Of a stretch of DNA of 49,230 nt, positions 1 through 8,233 are shown one piece after another. Below the pieces are notes generated by a model that worked only from the letters and a program-made list of their open reading frames with translations, made no database searches and was not told where the DNA came from. Numbering within the stretch: position 1 is the stretch's first letter; the number at the start of each line of letters is the position of its first letter. The DNA comes from Haliea sp. (GTDB lineage: Bacteria > Pseudomonadota > Gammaproteobacteria > Pseudomonadales > Halieaceae): NCBI GenBank assembly GCA_016704305.1, contig JADJAL010000048.1:1-49230 (forward strand), written 5' to 3'. The position numbers and the translations under genes were made by a program.

Positions 1-413
1 ACACGAGAATTCTTCTTCGGCCCGTGTCCTGGGTTGGTCAGATTGGTTGGAGTGCGGAAACCCTGACGTCCGAGCACACGCGGCAGACACTGCAAGGAAT
101 TGTCCACCCTTTGATTGCCCAGGGAGTCGACACCCTGGTGCTCGGATGTACGCATTATGTATTCCTGGGCCCCACCATTCAGGATATCGTAGGCCCGGAG
201 GTCAAGGTCCTCGAATCATCGGCGGCCGTTGCGAAGCAAGTCATGCGACATTGGGTCGGCGAAAGTCCAAGGATAGTGCACGCCCGCATTGGCCGAGAGA
301 CATTCTTAACCACAGGGTTACGCAACCACGCCGAAACAATCTTCTCTCAGCTTTGGGGTGCGCCCGTTGAAGTCCGCGAACTTGAAACCCGAGACTGCTG
401 CGTGGAGGCCTAA
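1..413 (+). CDS. murI: Glutamate racemase, C-terminal part (5' end outside window)
   Basis: The reading frame is open to the left edge, so only about the last 136 codons are present. The diagnostic LVLGCTHY motif, which carries the second catalytic cysteine of aspartate/glutamate racemases, is followed by a GPEVKVLESS stretch that fits the substrate-binding loop of MurI. The enzyme interconverts L- and D-glutamate in the cytoplasm for peptidoglycan synthesis. The first catalytic cysteine and the true start lie upstream. A GTG at 24 could be read as a start, but family homology continues before it, so I treat the gene as cut by the window. Nothing downstream belongs to an obvious cell-wall operon. 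Confidence 0.85.
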   Translation, partial: TRILLRPVSWVGQIGWSAETLTSEHTRQTLQGIVHPLIAQGVDTLVLGCTHYVFLGPTIQDIVGPEVKVLESSAAVAKQVMRHWVGESPRIVHARIGRETFLTTGLRNHAETIFSQLWGAPVEVRELETRDCCVEA

Positions 414-535
414 CCAGCCCCGAGAGGTGAATCAGCGACAATTGAAATTAGAGACGAATTGCAGTTATTTGAGCTGCTAAACCGGTGTCAAATCAAATAG
501 GGCTGGGTGTAAACCTGAAGGCAACGCCGGAGGTC

Positions 536-763
536 ATGAACACGTCACTGAAGCAAGTCGCAGAGCAGGCCTTGAGCCTAAGCGCTGAGGAAAGAGCGAA
601 GCTAGCTGAAGTAATGCTGGAGTCACTTGCGAGCCCGCTTGCTGATATAGAGGCAGCATGGGCTGAGGAAATCGAACAGCGCGTAGCTGCCTATGACCGT
701 GGGGATATTCCGTCCTACCCCGCAGAAGATGTATTCGCGGAGGCCAAGCGAATCCTAAAGTGA
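536..763 (+). CDS. Type II antitoxin, Unstab_antitox (addiction module) family
   Basis: The 75-residue protein has the family pattern: an N-terminal segment with LSAEERAKLAEVMLESL, then a middle WAEEIEQRV and a C-terminal EDVFAEAKRILK. This is characteristic of the small antitoxins paired with ParE/RelE toxins. I chose ATG 536 over an upstream in-frame GTG at 485 because the shorter form matches the usual length and starts at the conserved domain. A GGAGG lies only two bases upstream of 536, which is unusually close. The stop overlaps the toxin GTG by four bases (GTGA), the standard coupled arrangement. The adjacent toxin is broken, so this is an antitoxin without a working partner here. Confidence 0.8.
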   Translation: MNTSLKQVAEQALSLSAEERAKLAEVMLESLASPLADIEAAWAEEIEQRVAAYDRGDIPSYPAEDVFAEAKRILK

Positions 764-1037
764 ATACAGTAAAGTTCATCGCGTCTGCCAGGCGCGAATT
801 CCTCAAGGAAGTGGGTTATTACAATGAACAGCCGGCCTTGGTCCGAATTCGCAGGGGGGCAGAAGCTGCCAGGCATTGGCGTCCAACTCTGGCTCGCCAG
901 CCACAAAAAGCACCAGGCGTGTATTTGTCAATCGATTCCCTTTTTCAGTCGTTTATCGGGCGGGTTCCAACGGCATTATCGTATTTGCTGTTGCCAGCCA
1001 TTCGCGCCTTCCCGAGTATTGGGCGTCGCGTGCGTGA
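760..1037 (+). pseudogene. ParE/RelE-family toxin, frameshifted
   Basis: The frame starting at GTG 760 gives VKFIASARREFLKEVGYYNEQ, a ParE N-terminus. The expected C-terminus lies in a different frame: RRVFVNRFPFSVVYR at about 915-959, then IIVFAVASHSRLPEYW to a TGA at 1035-1037. Short homologous pieces between 830 and 890 fall in all three frames (GLG, SEFAG, AEAARHW), so more than one indel is needed to restore the gene. ParE-like toxins are small globular proteins that poison gyrase or translation. As read, this one cannot be made. It may be real decay of a dispensable toxin, or sequence error of the kind seen elsewhere in the window. Confidence 0.75.
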
Positions 1038-1078
1038 AAGCCGTACCAATAGATGATCAACATCACACTGGCAAGACA

Positions 1079-2423
1079 ATGACTGATTCCATGTCGCCTC
1101 AGCGAGTGCTTGCTCCCAAGCGCGAAATTTTCGGCTGGGCCATGTTTGATTTCGCCAATCAGGCATATACCCTGCTGATCATCACGGTCATCTACGGCGA
1201 CCTTTTCACTCGCGTCATTGTCGGCGATGCACCGGACTATCGACTGGGAAACCTGCTGTGGAGCGTGGCACTGGCGATCAGCTACCTGATGGTCGTCATT
1301 GCCAACCCGTTATGCGGCGCCATCATGGACTACTCACGAAGTCGCAAACGATTCCTGTTCGCCAGCTACCTGCTGACGGTATCGGCCACAGCCTTGCTCT
1401 ATTTTGTCGAACCGGGATGGGTGTGGCCGGCCATGCTGCTGATTATCGTATCCAATTTTGCTCTATGCCATTGGCGAAGGCTTTGTGGCCAGCTTCCTGC
1501 CTGATCTCGGCCCACGCAAAGCGCTGGGCTGGATATCTGGCCTCGGATGGAGCATGGGTTATATCGGCGGCTTGATCGCGACGGCGTTTACACTGTTTTT
1601 TCTGGGTGATGTGAGCTTGGAAAATTACGACACTATCCGTTGGGTCGGTCCGTTCGCGGGTGGTTTTTTTCTGATCGCCGCGCTTCCCACCTTCATCTGG
1701 CTACGTGAGCGCGGCGAGAAACGGCGGCCTCCGGCAGGAACACGACTACTGCAAATTGGCGTCCAGCGCTTACGCCTGACATGGAGCCAGATCCGTCATT
1801 TTCGCGATCTGCGCAACCTGTTGATCTCCGTTTTTTTCGCCATGGCCGGCATTTATATCATTATTGCCTTTTCGTTTATTTACGGTGCACAGGTTATCGG
1901 TTGGGACGAAAGCGTACGCGTCTACATGTTCATCACTGTGCAGCTGACTGCAGCGATTGGCGCAATCGGCTTTGGCTTTTTGCAAAGCGGGATTGGTGCG
2001 CGCGCTGCCTACATTATTACGCTGTCTCTTTGGCTGCTTGCCATCCTGGCGATCTGGCAGACTCCCGCCCTTACTGATCTTCTACACCTCTGGCTGGACT
2101 TGGACTGGCAGGCGCAATACGTCTTTCTGTTTGCTGGCGTATTGGCAGGCCTGAGTCTGGGTTCCTCGCAATCAGCAGGACGTGCACTGGTGGGGGTGTT
2201 GACCCCTCACGGCAAATCTGCCGAATTCTTTGGTCTGTGGGGAATGTCCGCAAAACTGGCAGCAGTGTTCGGAATTCTCGGTCTGGGGCTTATCCAGTGG
2301 GCATTTGGCCTGGCGGATGCCATCCTGTTTTGCATGGCGTTATTTGTACTGGCTATTGTTACCGTGCTGCCAGTCAACGAAGTACGCGGTAGTGACACGG
2401 CGGAAAGCTGGCAGGAACCTTGA
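1079..2423 (+). CDS. MFS transporter, UMF1/Atg22-like, one frameshift
   Basis: This is a multi-spanning inner-membrane protein. The N-terminal half (ATG 1079, beginning MTDSMSPQRVLAPKREIFGW) contains the FDFANQAY motif typical of the Atg22-like UMF1 family. The second half runs in another frame from about 1458 to the TGA at 2421-2423 and includes FLPDLGPRKALGWISGLGW and eight or so hydrophobic helices. The two parts rejoin exactly (SNLLYAIGEG) if one T is removed from the TTTT run at 1456-1459, giving about 448 residues, a normal length. Family members transport small organic solutes, but the substrate cannot be told. It converges on the GDPD gene, with 21 bases between the stops. Confidence 0.85.
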
Positions 2424-2444
2424 GCGGTCTGCACACTGATTCCA

Positions 2445-3230
2445 TCATGCGTTTTTCAACGGCAGAACCTCCTGAATCCGATCTGTAAAAATCCAGTCGA
2501 CACCGCGCCACGCTTCGCGATTCAATATGCGTTGATTTTCCACCATGCCGGTGCCCGTCTGCCGACCTGCCTCTCGGAGCTTACGCAGACAGGCATTGCT
2601 CATCAGCGCAAATGAGCCAGCGACAGCGCCATGACCCAGCTCAAGATTCTGTTTCACGATATGCTGCGTATTGGTCTGGGCCACATCGACAAGCGCCTCA
2701 CGCGGCAGTTCGGAAAAACCTTCCAGATGGTCAGGCACCAGACTCAGCAAGTGGAAGTCGCGGCAGGGTTCAAGTGAAGACAGTGAACGCGTCACTATCA
2801 CTGGCAACTCCGGGGTAGCACGCCAGGAAGTTTTGATTTCAATCATCAAATGCAACTTTCCACCGTATCGCTCAACCACTTCGCTTAAATGGGGGATATC
2901 AGGAACCGCCTTTCGCAACACGGAGAAGTCAGTCCCGGCAATAGCGATGTCAGATCGACCAAACACACGCCCACAATGCGCATCATGATGAACCACAGGC
3001 TCCCCGTCGCGCGTCAGGTGCACATCAAACTCGATACCCCATGCACCATGCACCAGGCACCAGTCAAAACCGGCGAGGGTGTTCTCTTTGAGTGTGCTGC
3101 CAGATATCACTCCATGCGCGCCACGGTGCGCTACCAGGCGAACCGACTGCTGAGCCCTCTCCCCGCATCCCGGTGAAACCGACCACAGGTAGTTGGCGAG
3201 CGTATTCAGGGCATCTGATACTTTGGACAT
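2445..3230 (-). CDS. Glycerophosphodiester phosphodiesterase (GDPD) family
   Basis: The 261-residue protein has the GDPD TIM-barrel signatures: HRG at 35-37, the metal ligand pair EN at 49-50, EFDVHLTRDGEPVVHHD at about 67-83 containing the second Glu/Asp ligands and the catalytic histidine, and EIKTSW further on. The family hydrolyses deacylated glycerophosphodiesters to glycerol-3-phosphate and an alcohol. There is no signal peptide, so a cytoplasmic UgpQ-like role is likely. The protein is near the normal length for UgpQ. It stands alone, convergent with the MFS gene, with no phosphate or glycerol-3-phosphate transport genes nearby. Confidence 0.88.
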   Translation of the reverse strand: MSKVSDALNTLANYLWSVSPGCGERAQQSVRLVAHRGAHGVISGSTLKENTLAGFDWCLVHGAWGIEFDVHLTRDGEPVVHHDAHCGRVFGRSDIAIAGTDFSVLRKAVPDIPHLSEVVERYGGKLHLMIEIKTSWRATPELPVIVTRSLSSLEPCRDFHLLSLVPDHLEGFSELPREALVDVAQTNTQHIVKQNLELGHGAVAGSFALMSNACLRKLREAGRQTGTGMVENQRILNREAWRGVDWIFTDRIQEVLPLKNA

Positions 3231-3747
3231 AGGTCGAAACTCATCGGGTTTGCAGGAGCTTTGACATGATCAGGGATGGGCAATCACCAGAACCCAACCG
3301 CTGTGACCGTGTCATAAAATCGCAAGCATCAAAGTCTATAAGCCGTGTGCCCAGCTTGCAACGCGCCGCAATTAAGCGAGCGGCAGAGGGCGGTGCGCAG
3401 CGTGATGACGTTCGGGGTCAGCCACGCTAAAATGGACCCTCATTTATTAGGCTTTGAAGAATGCACCTTAAAATTGGGCACCCGAAAAGAGCGCTAGAGG
3501 CCCTTTTCTGCAATAACAGTCAGAGGAAACTTACTGATCCAGCTCTCCGTCTATTGAGAAGTGGAAGCCCATTTCACAGAAAACTGGTCCCCGTTAATAT
3601 GCCGCGTCTAACTGGACCCGATCGGGTATATCCCACCAGCCGAAGCTAATTGGGTCCAACCTAACAGCAGCAAGGAGGGTCGTTCTTGAAGCGGATCAGT
3701 CGGCAAATGGGCTTGCAAAGGTAGCGGCGGGTTCTTTCGGCAAAAAA
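3231..3747. other. Intergenic stretch with possible IS-end debris
   Basis: I find no convincing gene in these 517 bases. A 62-codon open frame at 3461-3649 has no recognisable features. The right half contains several short sequences of the form CTAA-A-TGG-CC, listed as a separate repeat feature, which may be the remains of an insertion sequence. No ribosome-binding site stands out before the next gene at 3748. Confidence 0.5.
3426..3657. repeat. Spaced short repeats, possibly an IS21-type element end
   Basis: Related short motifs recur: GCTAAAATGGACCC at 3426-3439, GAAAACTGGTCCCC at about 3589-3602, TCTAACTGGACCC at 3607-3619, and GCTAATTGGGTCC at 3645-3657. Insertion sequences of the IS21 family carry multiple short repeats at their ends, and the spacing here resembles that, but no IstA/IstB coding sequence is present. 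The assignment is from memory of the pattern and is tentative. Confidence 0.3.
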
Positions 3748-4566
3748 ATGTTCAAACGCGCAGCGATACTATCGTGCTTCTTGCTCTCTGCCATGCCTGT
3801 GTTCCTGTTTGCGATGGAGCGGGAGACCGTGGCCATTATCGGCACTGGTGATATGGGCAATTCGATTGGCCCCAAGCTGGCAGAGAAGGGTTATCACGTC
3901 ATTTACGGCAGTCGAGACCCCGCACACAAATCTGTTCAGGAGCTGGTGGCAATTACTGGAAACAACGCGCGCGCAACCAGCCAGAAAGAGGCAGCACAAC
4001 AGGCGGAGATCGTCGTGCTTGTCGTCCCATGGCCGGCCATGCAGGAGGTGGCGCAGAATCTTGGGAACATGGACGGCAAAATCCTGATCGACGTGTCGAT
4101 TCCGATCCAACAGGCTGAGGATGGCTATCTGGAAAGCATGGTTGAAACGTCCAGCGCGCAGTTGATCCAGGGCTGGAACCCTGGAGCCAAGGTAGTAAAG
4201 ACGCTGTTGGCTAGCTCCAATGTGATTGACGATCCGACGATTTTAGGCGGCCGTGTAACGAGTTTTGTCGCTGCCGATGATCGCAATGCGAAGGAAACAG
4301 CGGCGAGGATTGTCGCTGATCTGGGTCTGCAGCCCTTGGATGCAGGGCCGTTGCGTCATGCACAAGAAATTGAGGCCTGGGCGCGATTGTGGTTTGTGCC
4401 TGCGATACAAAAAAGCGCAAGCAAGGGCTTTGAGCTGGCAGTGCTCCCCAACAACCTATTGGTACTGCATGTGGCAGGACGAGTGGTACGCGCCCGTCGG
4501 TGATAGTAAGAATCTGGCGGTTTTCCAGACCCGCAGGTTATGGCTGAACCCTGCCCTTCGGAATAG
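3748..4566 (+). CDS. Exported F420-dependent NADP oxidoreductase-like protein, two indels
   Basis: The product starts with a Sec-type signal (MFKRAAILSCFLLSAMPVFLF), followed by a Rossmann fold: VAIIGTGDMGNSIG is the dinucleotide-binding GxGxxG, and GSRDP after the second strand fits NADP 2'-phosphate binding. Later landmarks are VVLVVPWPAMQEV, KILIDVSIP and LQPLDAGPLRHAQEIEAWARLW, the hallmark of the F420-dependent NADP oxidoreductase family. The frame stops at 4503. One extra C near 4456 and a missing base in the TTTT run at 4521-4524 hide a better C-terminus (YWYCMWQDEWYAPV, then PDPQVMAEPCPSE) ending with TAG at 4564-4566. Corrected length is about 272 residues. A nucleotide-dependent enzyme with an export signal is odd, and the cofactor and substrate are unknown. 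Confidence 0.75.
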
Positions 4567-4598
4567 CCTGCGCGAATTGTCACGGCTCGACAAGTGGC

Positions 4599-5131
4599 TC
4601 AGCAAAGCAAGCCCGCCAGACACAGTCGCATGGAGATACCGGGCGGCGTTGGTAATGCCGCTGGTCATGGATTTCACGCGGCCCTGATAGAGCACGGCAA
4701 TAGTCGGCGTGCCGCGAACGTCCCAGGCTCGGGCAATGTCGCCATGCGCATCATTGACGATGGGAAACCCAACGCCCTGTTCGCGGGCCGCTGACAACAC
4801 CTGTTCCCGTGAACCTGATGAGAGCGCGACAGTGACAACAGGATGGTCATCCCGCAGTGAAGCAATCGCGGGCGTCACGGCTTTGCATACCGGGCACCAA
4901 CTCGCCCAGAAGTACAGCAGTACCGGCTTTTCCTGGCTCATCTGAAACAGATCGACGTAAGCGCCGTTTAAAATCCAGCAGCAATTCCCCGAGGTACTGT
5001 TTCCCAGGCGCTTCACTATGGCGCCAGGAATCAATCAGCAGGGGCACGGTAACGATTGCCACAAGCCACAGCGCCGCTAACTGCCAATTTTTGATCTTGC
5101 CAGCCTGGGGCTTGTCGGCAGGATTAACCAT
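4599..5131 (-). CDS. Membrane-anchored thioredoxin-like protein (ScsD/TlpA type), frameshifted
   Basis: ATG 5131 opens with a single transmembrane anchor (LAALWLVAIVTVPLLIDSW). The thioredoxin domain then appears in another frame: PVLLYFWASWCPVCKAVTP with the WCPVC active site, and RAWDVRGTPTIAVL with the cis-proline. The pieces rejoin if one base is removed from the TTTAAAA run at 4967-4973. A second extra base in GGG 4641-4643 masks the natural end (GISMRLCLAGLLC, stop at 4599-4601), matching the ScsD C-terminus. The corrected protein is about 177 residues. ScsD/TlpA proteins are periplasm-facing thiol-disulfide reductases. It converges on the preceding exported oxidoreductase, so both products may act in the periplasm. 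Decay is possible, but both indels are in homopolymers. Confidence 0.75.
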
Positions 5132-5572
5132 ATGTGCTTCCAGATATCGGGCTGAACTCTGCGCTGAACATTGCGTTTATCTTTGCGACAATGACGTGTT
5201 CCAAATGTGTAATCGTCAGACTCGCTCAACATGATAACGTTCTATCATCAATACGTTTACTATGCTGTATCGGGATCAAGGCTAACCAAAAACCTGTGGA
5301 ACAACCGGAGCACCCTGAGTGGAAACCACAGGTCAACCCAAACATATGGACGCGCCCAAAACTGACGCCATCGAGCCGCATTGTCTGCGATGACTCGAGG
5401 CCAGGCCAGCAGAGTTACTTTTCCAAGGAAATCGTGCCGATGCGTTCCCGGAAGGGCTGGAGGTTATGCCGTTCTTGGAATATTGTACGGGGTGAATTTG
5501 GGACTTTTTAGTTAATCGGTTACCAAGACGGTTCGCGACGATCTGGTTCAGGTTAAACATTGAGGTGAGTTA
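5132..5572. other. Intergenic stretch without a recognisable gene
   Basis: The plus strand reads as broken coding sequence, for example PAELLFQGNRADAFPEGLEV at about 5406-5465 with flanking stops, but I cannot assign it. The segment contains the left copy of a ~35-bp repeat whose other copy lies at the 5' end of rsuA. Confidence 0.45.
5291..5327 (+). repeat. Direct repeat, left copy (partner at 6484-6520)
   Basis: It shares AACCTGTG, then CAACCGGAGCACCCTGAGTG, with the right copy, differing by single-base indels. The right copy contains the rsuA ribosome-binding site and start codon, so this left copy looks like a duplicated fragment of the rsuA leader. The two copies bracket a toxin-antitoxin relic and an XRE regulator gene. 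Confidence 0.7.
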
Positions 5573-5778
5573 ATGAAAGCGAATTGAAAAGCATGAGCAT
5601 TGATGAACGGTTACGAATTATGAAACCATTTGGGCCCTTTAACCATGAAGCGGGTTCGATAGAGTCGCCAAACTGGCATGGAGACGTTTTGGCTCAGAGA
5701 AAAGCCAAGTTGGAAAGCGGCGATGCAAAATTCATTTCACTTGAAACACTAAAAGCCTATTACTTTGCAAAGAATTAG
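5573..5778 (+). CDS. Type II antitoxin (Unstab_antitox family), damaged N-terminus
   Basis: The readable frame from TTG 5584 gives SMSIDERLRIM, then SIESPNWHGDVLAQRKAKLESGDAKFISLETLKAYY, the C-terminal pattern of addiction-module antitoxins. A better start is ATG 5573, with GAGGTGA at 5562-5568, but its frame ends after four codons unless one base is removed. The stretch at 5622-5650 reads KPFGPFNHEAG where the family has a tryptophan-leucine helix. The alternative frame supplies TIWAL there, so compensating indels are present. The TAG stop overlaps the toxin start. The gene is probably non-functional or carries sequence errors. Confidence 0.65.
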
Positions 5779-6073
5779 CAATATCGTGGTTCTGGAAGAC
5801 GCCGCCGACGATTTAGCTGCTGGTCGTAACTTTTATGACAAACAGGAGCCGGGAATAGGTCAGTACTTTTAGGATAGCCTTATTTCTGACATTGAATCTT
5901 TGACAATCTATGCTGGAGCGCATCAACGCTATTTTGGATTGTTCGGACTGCTTTCAAGCGATTTCCTACGCTGTCTATTGTGAGGGTAGCTGAGTCGATT
6001 GCCTATGTAATAGCTGTATTGCCAGTGAGATCCCGTGTGGGTACTACAACAATTTGAAGATCGCTGGGAATAA
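5765..6073 (+). pseudogene. ParE/RelE-family toxin with in-frame stop and frameshifts
   Basis: A TTG at 5765 overlaps the antitoxin stop and begins RISNIVVLEDAADDLAAGRNFYDKQEPG, a clear ParE-type N-terminus. An in-frame TAG at 5870-5872 interrupts it where homologues usually have tryptophan (a TGG to TAG change would do this). The frame then continues DSLISDIESLTIYAGAHQRYFG. After about 5955 the homology hops frames: KRFP, YAVYCE, VAESIAYVIAVLPVRSR, then LQQFEDRWE ending at TAA 6071-6073. A nonsense change in addition to indels argues for genuine decay rather than only sequencing error. Confidence 0.7.
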
Positions 6074-6114
6074 TGGGGGCGCATTTATTTTCTATGACTA
6101 TCGGAGGAAGTAGC

Positions 6115-6459
6115 ATGAGTGAATATAAAGCTGCCATTCGCCGAATTGAAGTAACGATGGGTGAGTCTGTGAGAATCCTTAGGGAGCTTCAGGAGCTGAG
6201 CCAGAATCAGCTCGCCGAGCTCTCCGGAATTCCACAATCGACGATTTCGGCAATTGAGAATGACCGGATTCAGTTGGGAGTAGAGCGAGCCAAAATCCTC
6301 GCCAGGGCGTTGCGCTGCCACCCTGCTGTACTCGTTTTTCCTGGATGGAATGTAGAACATGAGTCAGCCGCAGACTGCTCCAATCAGACCAGAGAGTTCC
6401 TTCGGTTTAAAGCCTTTGCAGATGCATTTGTATTCGACCACGGCCTACCCGTCAAATAA
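6115..6459 (+). CDS. XRE-family helix-turn-helix regulator (possible antitoxin-type)
   Basis: The 114-residue protein has one HTH_3 domain at about 17-72, with SQNQLAELSGIPQSTISAIEND as helix-turn-helix core and VERAKILARALRCHPAVLVFPGW closing the domain. ATG 6115 is preceded by GGAGG at 6103-6107. An earlier in-frame start at 6073 lacks a ribosome-binding site. Proteins of this type are commonly DNA-binding antitoxins or autorepressors of toxin-antitoxin operons, and the position just after a ParE relic fits that. No second toxin is visible, so the target could be its own promoter. Confidence 0.8.
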   Translation: MSEYKAAIRRIEVTMGESVRILRELQELSQNQLAELSGIPQSTISAIENDRIQLGVERAKILARALRCHPAVLVFPGWNVEHESAADCSNQTREFLRFKAFADAFVFDHGLPVK

Positions 6460-6483
6460 ATGCGTCCCCTTTTCTGAACCATC

Positions 6484-6520
6484 AACCTGTGAACCAACCG
6501 GAGCACCCTGAGTGAAAGCC
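6484..6520 (+). repeat. Direct repeat, right copy (partner at 5291-5327)
   Basis: This copy contains the GGAG ribosome-binding site (6500-6503) and GTG start (6512) of rsuA. It is about 90 percent identical by eye to the left copy over ~35 bases. The arrangement suggests that the intervening ~1.2 kb was inserted with duplication of the junction. Confidence 0.65.
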
Positions 6521-7231
6521 CCAGGCCTATCCAGTCGCACCCGACTGGACCGCTTTATCAGCAGCCATGCTGGTGTAACTCGTGGCGCGGTCAGGGCCCT
6601 GCTGGCCAGTGGTCGCATCGAGGTCAATGGCCGGGCGGCCAGCGAGATCAATCAGGTAGTCGACCAGTTCAGCCATATCACGCTGGATGGCCAGGTACTG
6701 CAGGACCGTGCGGCGATCTACCTGATGCTGAACAAGCCGCGCGGCGTGGTCAGCGCTACCAGGGATGAAAAGCACCGTACCGTTATCGATCTGCTAGACG
6801 CCAACACGGGAAACGACCTGCATATTGCCGGGCGGCTGGACTTCAACTCCACGGGTTTGCTGCTGCTGACCAATGATGGACGTTGGTCACGACGGCTGGC
6901 CAGCGCGCACAACCCGGTGGAAAAGGTGTACCGGGTCACCGTGGAACACGCGCTGACAGAGCACTACATAGAGGCGTTTGCACAGGGCATGTACTTTCCC
7001 TATGAAAACATCACCACCCGCCCCGTTACGCTGACCATACTTTCCGACTATAGCGCTGAGCTTCGTCTTACTGAAGGGCGCTATCACCAGATAAAGCGCA
7101 TGTTTGGCCGCTTCAACAACAAGGTACTCACGCTGCACCGAATCGCGATTGGCAACGTGTCGCTGGACCCGAGGCTGACCGCAGGGCAATACAGGCCATT
7201 GACGCAAATCGAGGTCGATGGTGTTTTCTGA
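6512..7231 (+). CDS. rsuA: 16S rRNA pseudouridine synthase, RsuA family
   Basis: The 239-residue protein has an N-terminal S4 RNA-binding domain (LDRFISSHAGVTRGAVRALLASGRI) and a pseudouridine synthase domain. The catalytic-aspartate motif is GRLDFNSTGLLLLTNDG. The C-terminal EGRYHQIKRMFGRFNNKVL followed by LHRIAIG resembles RsuA, which modifies U516 of 16S rRNA, more than RluB or RluF. The start is GTG 6512, eight bases after GGAG. The gene stands alone. RluB/E/F paralogues share much of the domain, so the exact uridine is inferred. Confidence 0.85.
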   Translation: MKAPGLSSRTRLDRFISSHAGVTRGAVRALLASGRIEVNGRAASEINQVVDQFSHITLDGQVLQDRAAIYLMLNKPRGVVSATRDEKHRTVIDLLDANTGNDLHIAGRLDFNSTGLLLLTNDGRWSRRLASAHNPVEKVYRVTVEHALTEHYIEAFAQGMYFPYENITTRPVTLTILSDYSAELRLTEGRYHQIKRMFGRFNNKVLTLHRIAIGNVSLDPRLTAGQYRPLTQIEVDGVF

Positions 7232-7410
7232 ACACATTTTCCCCGCCCGGTAGCTCCCTGTGCTTTTTCATCGCTGTCCTGCTGGCATACGCCCTACTTC
7301 ACTGTAACCATGTTCTGGCGCGGCCGGGTTGAGTACACTGTCCCCTCAACTGCAAAAGCGCAGACATCTATATGAACTTACGAATAACTAACAATCAGGA
7401 GCTGGTGTAA

Positions 7411-8194
7411 ATGAGCGACAACGAAGGTTCCATCAGCACCGAAATCCGCGGCCACATCCTCCTCATCGGCCTGAACCGCCCCGAGAAATACAACGGCTAT
7501 ACGCCCACGATGGCCAAACAGTTGGTGTTCGCCTACACGCTGCTCGACGAGAACGATGATCTCTGGGTCGGCGTGCTGTTTGGCCACGGCGATCATTTTC
7601 ACCGCCGGGCTCGACCTGCCGAAATGGACGGGCGACATGGAGCAAGGCGTGAGTGGCGATGGCAGCCACATCGATGTCGTCGGCCTGGGTCGCGCCTGCC
7701 GCAAGCCCATCGTCACGGCCGTGCACGGCATCACGTTCACCGTGGGCATCGAACTCGCGCTCGGCGGCGACATCGTCATCGCTGCTGATAACTGCCGTTT
7801 CTCCCAGTTGGAACCCAAGCGCGGCATCATGGCCACGGGCGGCGCCACCATCCGTTTCGTGGAGCGCGGCGGCTGGGGCAATGCCATGTACCACCTGCTC
7901 ACCTCCGATGAATTCAATGCCGAGGAGGCCAAGCGCATCGGCCTGGTGCAGGAGATAGTGCCCCTTGGCCGCCAGCTCACGCGGGCGATCGAGATCGCCG
8001 AAGTCATCGCTACCGGCGCGCCGCTGGCGGTGCAGGCAACCAAAGCCTCCTCGCGTCGCTTCGTGCAGGAAGGCTATGCTGCGGCAGTGGCTGCGCTCGG
8101 GCCAACACAGAAAGCGCTGTTTGCAACCGAGGATGTGAAAGAGGGGGTGCAGTCCTTCGTGGAGCGTCGGGCTGCAAAATTCCAGGGGCGCTGA
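7411..8194 (+). CDS. Enoyl-CoA hydratase/isomerase (crotonase) family, one frameshift
   Basis: ATG 7411 has AGGAG at 7397-7401. The first part (SISTEIRGHILLIGLNRPEKYNGY) and the second part in another frame (FTAGLDLPKWTGDMEQG to the stop at 8194) rejoin as GHGDHFTAGLDLP when one T is removed from TTTT 7596-7599, giving about 260 residues. The oxyanion-hole segments GLDLPKW and VHGITFTVGIELALGGDI are present. The usual pair of catalytic glutamates is not clear: the region reads QLEPKRGIMATGGA, so hydratase activity is uncertain. Family members act on acyl-CoA thioesters in beta-oxidation-like pathways. The nearby sulfotransferase and dehydrogenase genes give no pathway. Confidence 0.82.
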
Positions 8195-8233
8195 GGGTGG
8201 AGCACGGTATGATCAGGCGCCCGCCGGAATGTA

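Noticed and set aside
3461..3649. 62-codon open frame
   Set aside because: No ribosome-binding site, no recognised motif, and it overlaps the repeated IS-end-like motifs.
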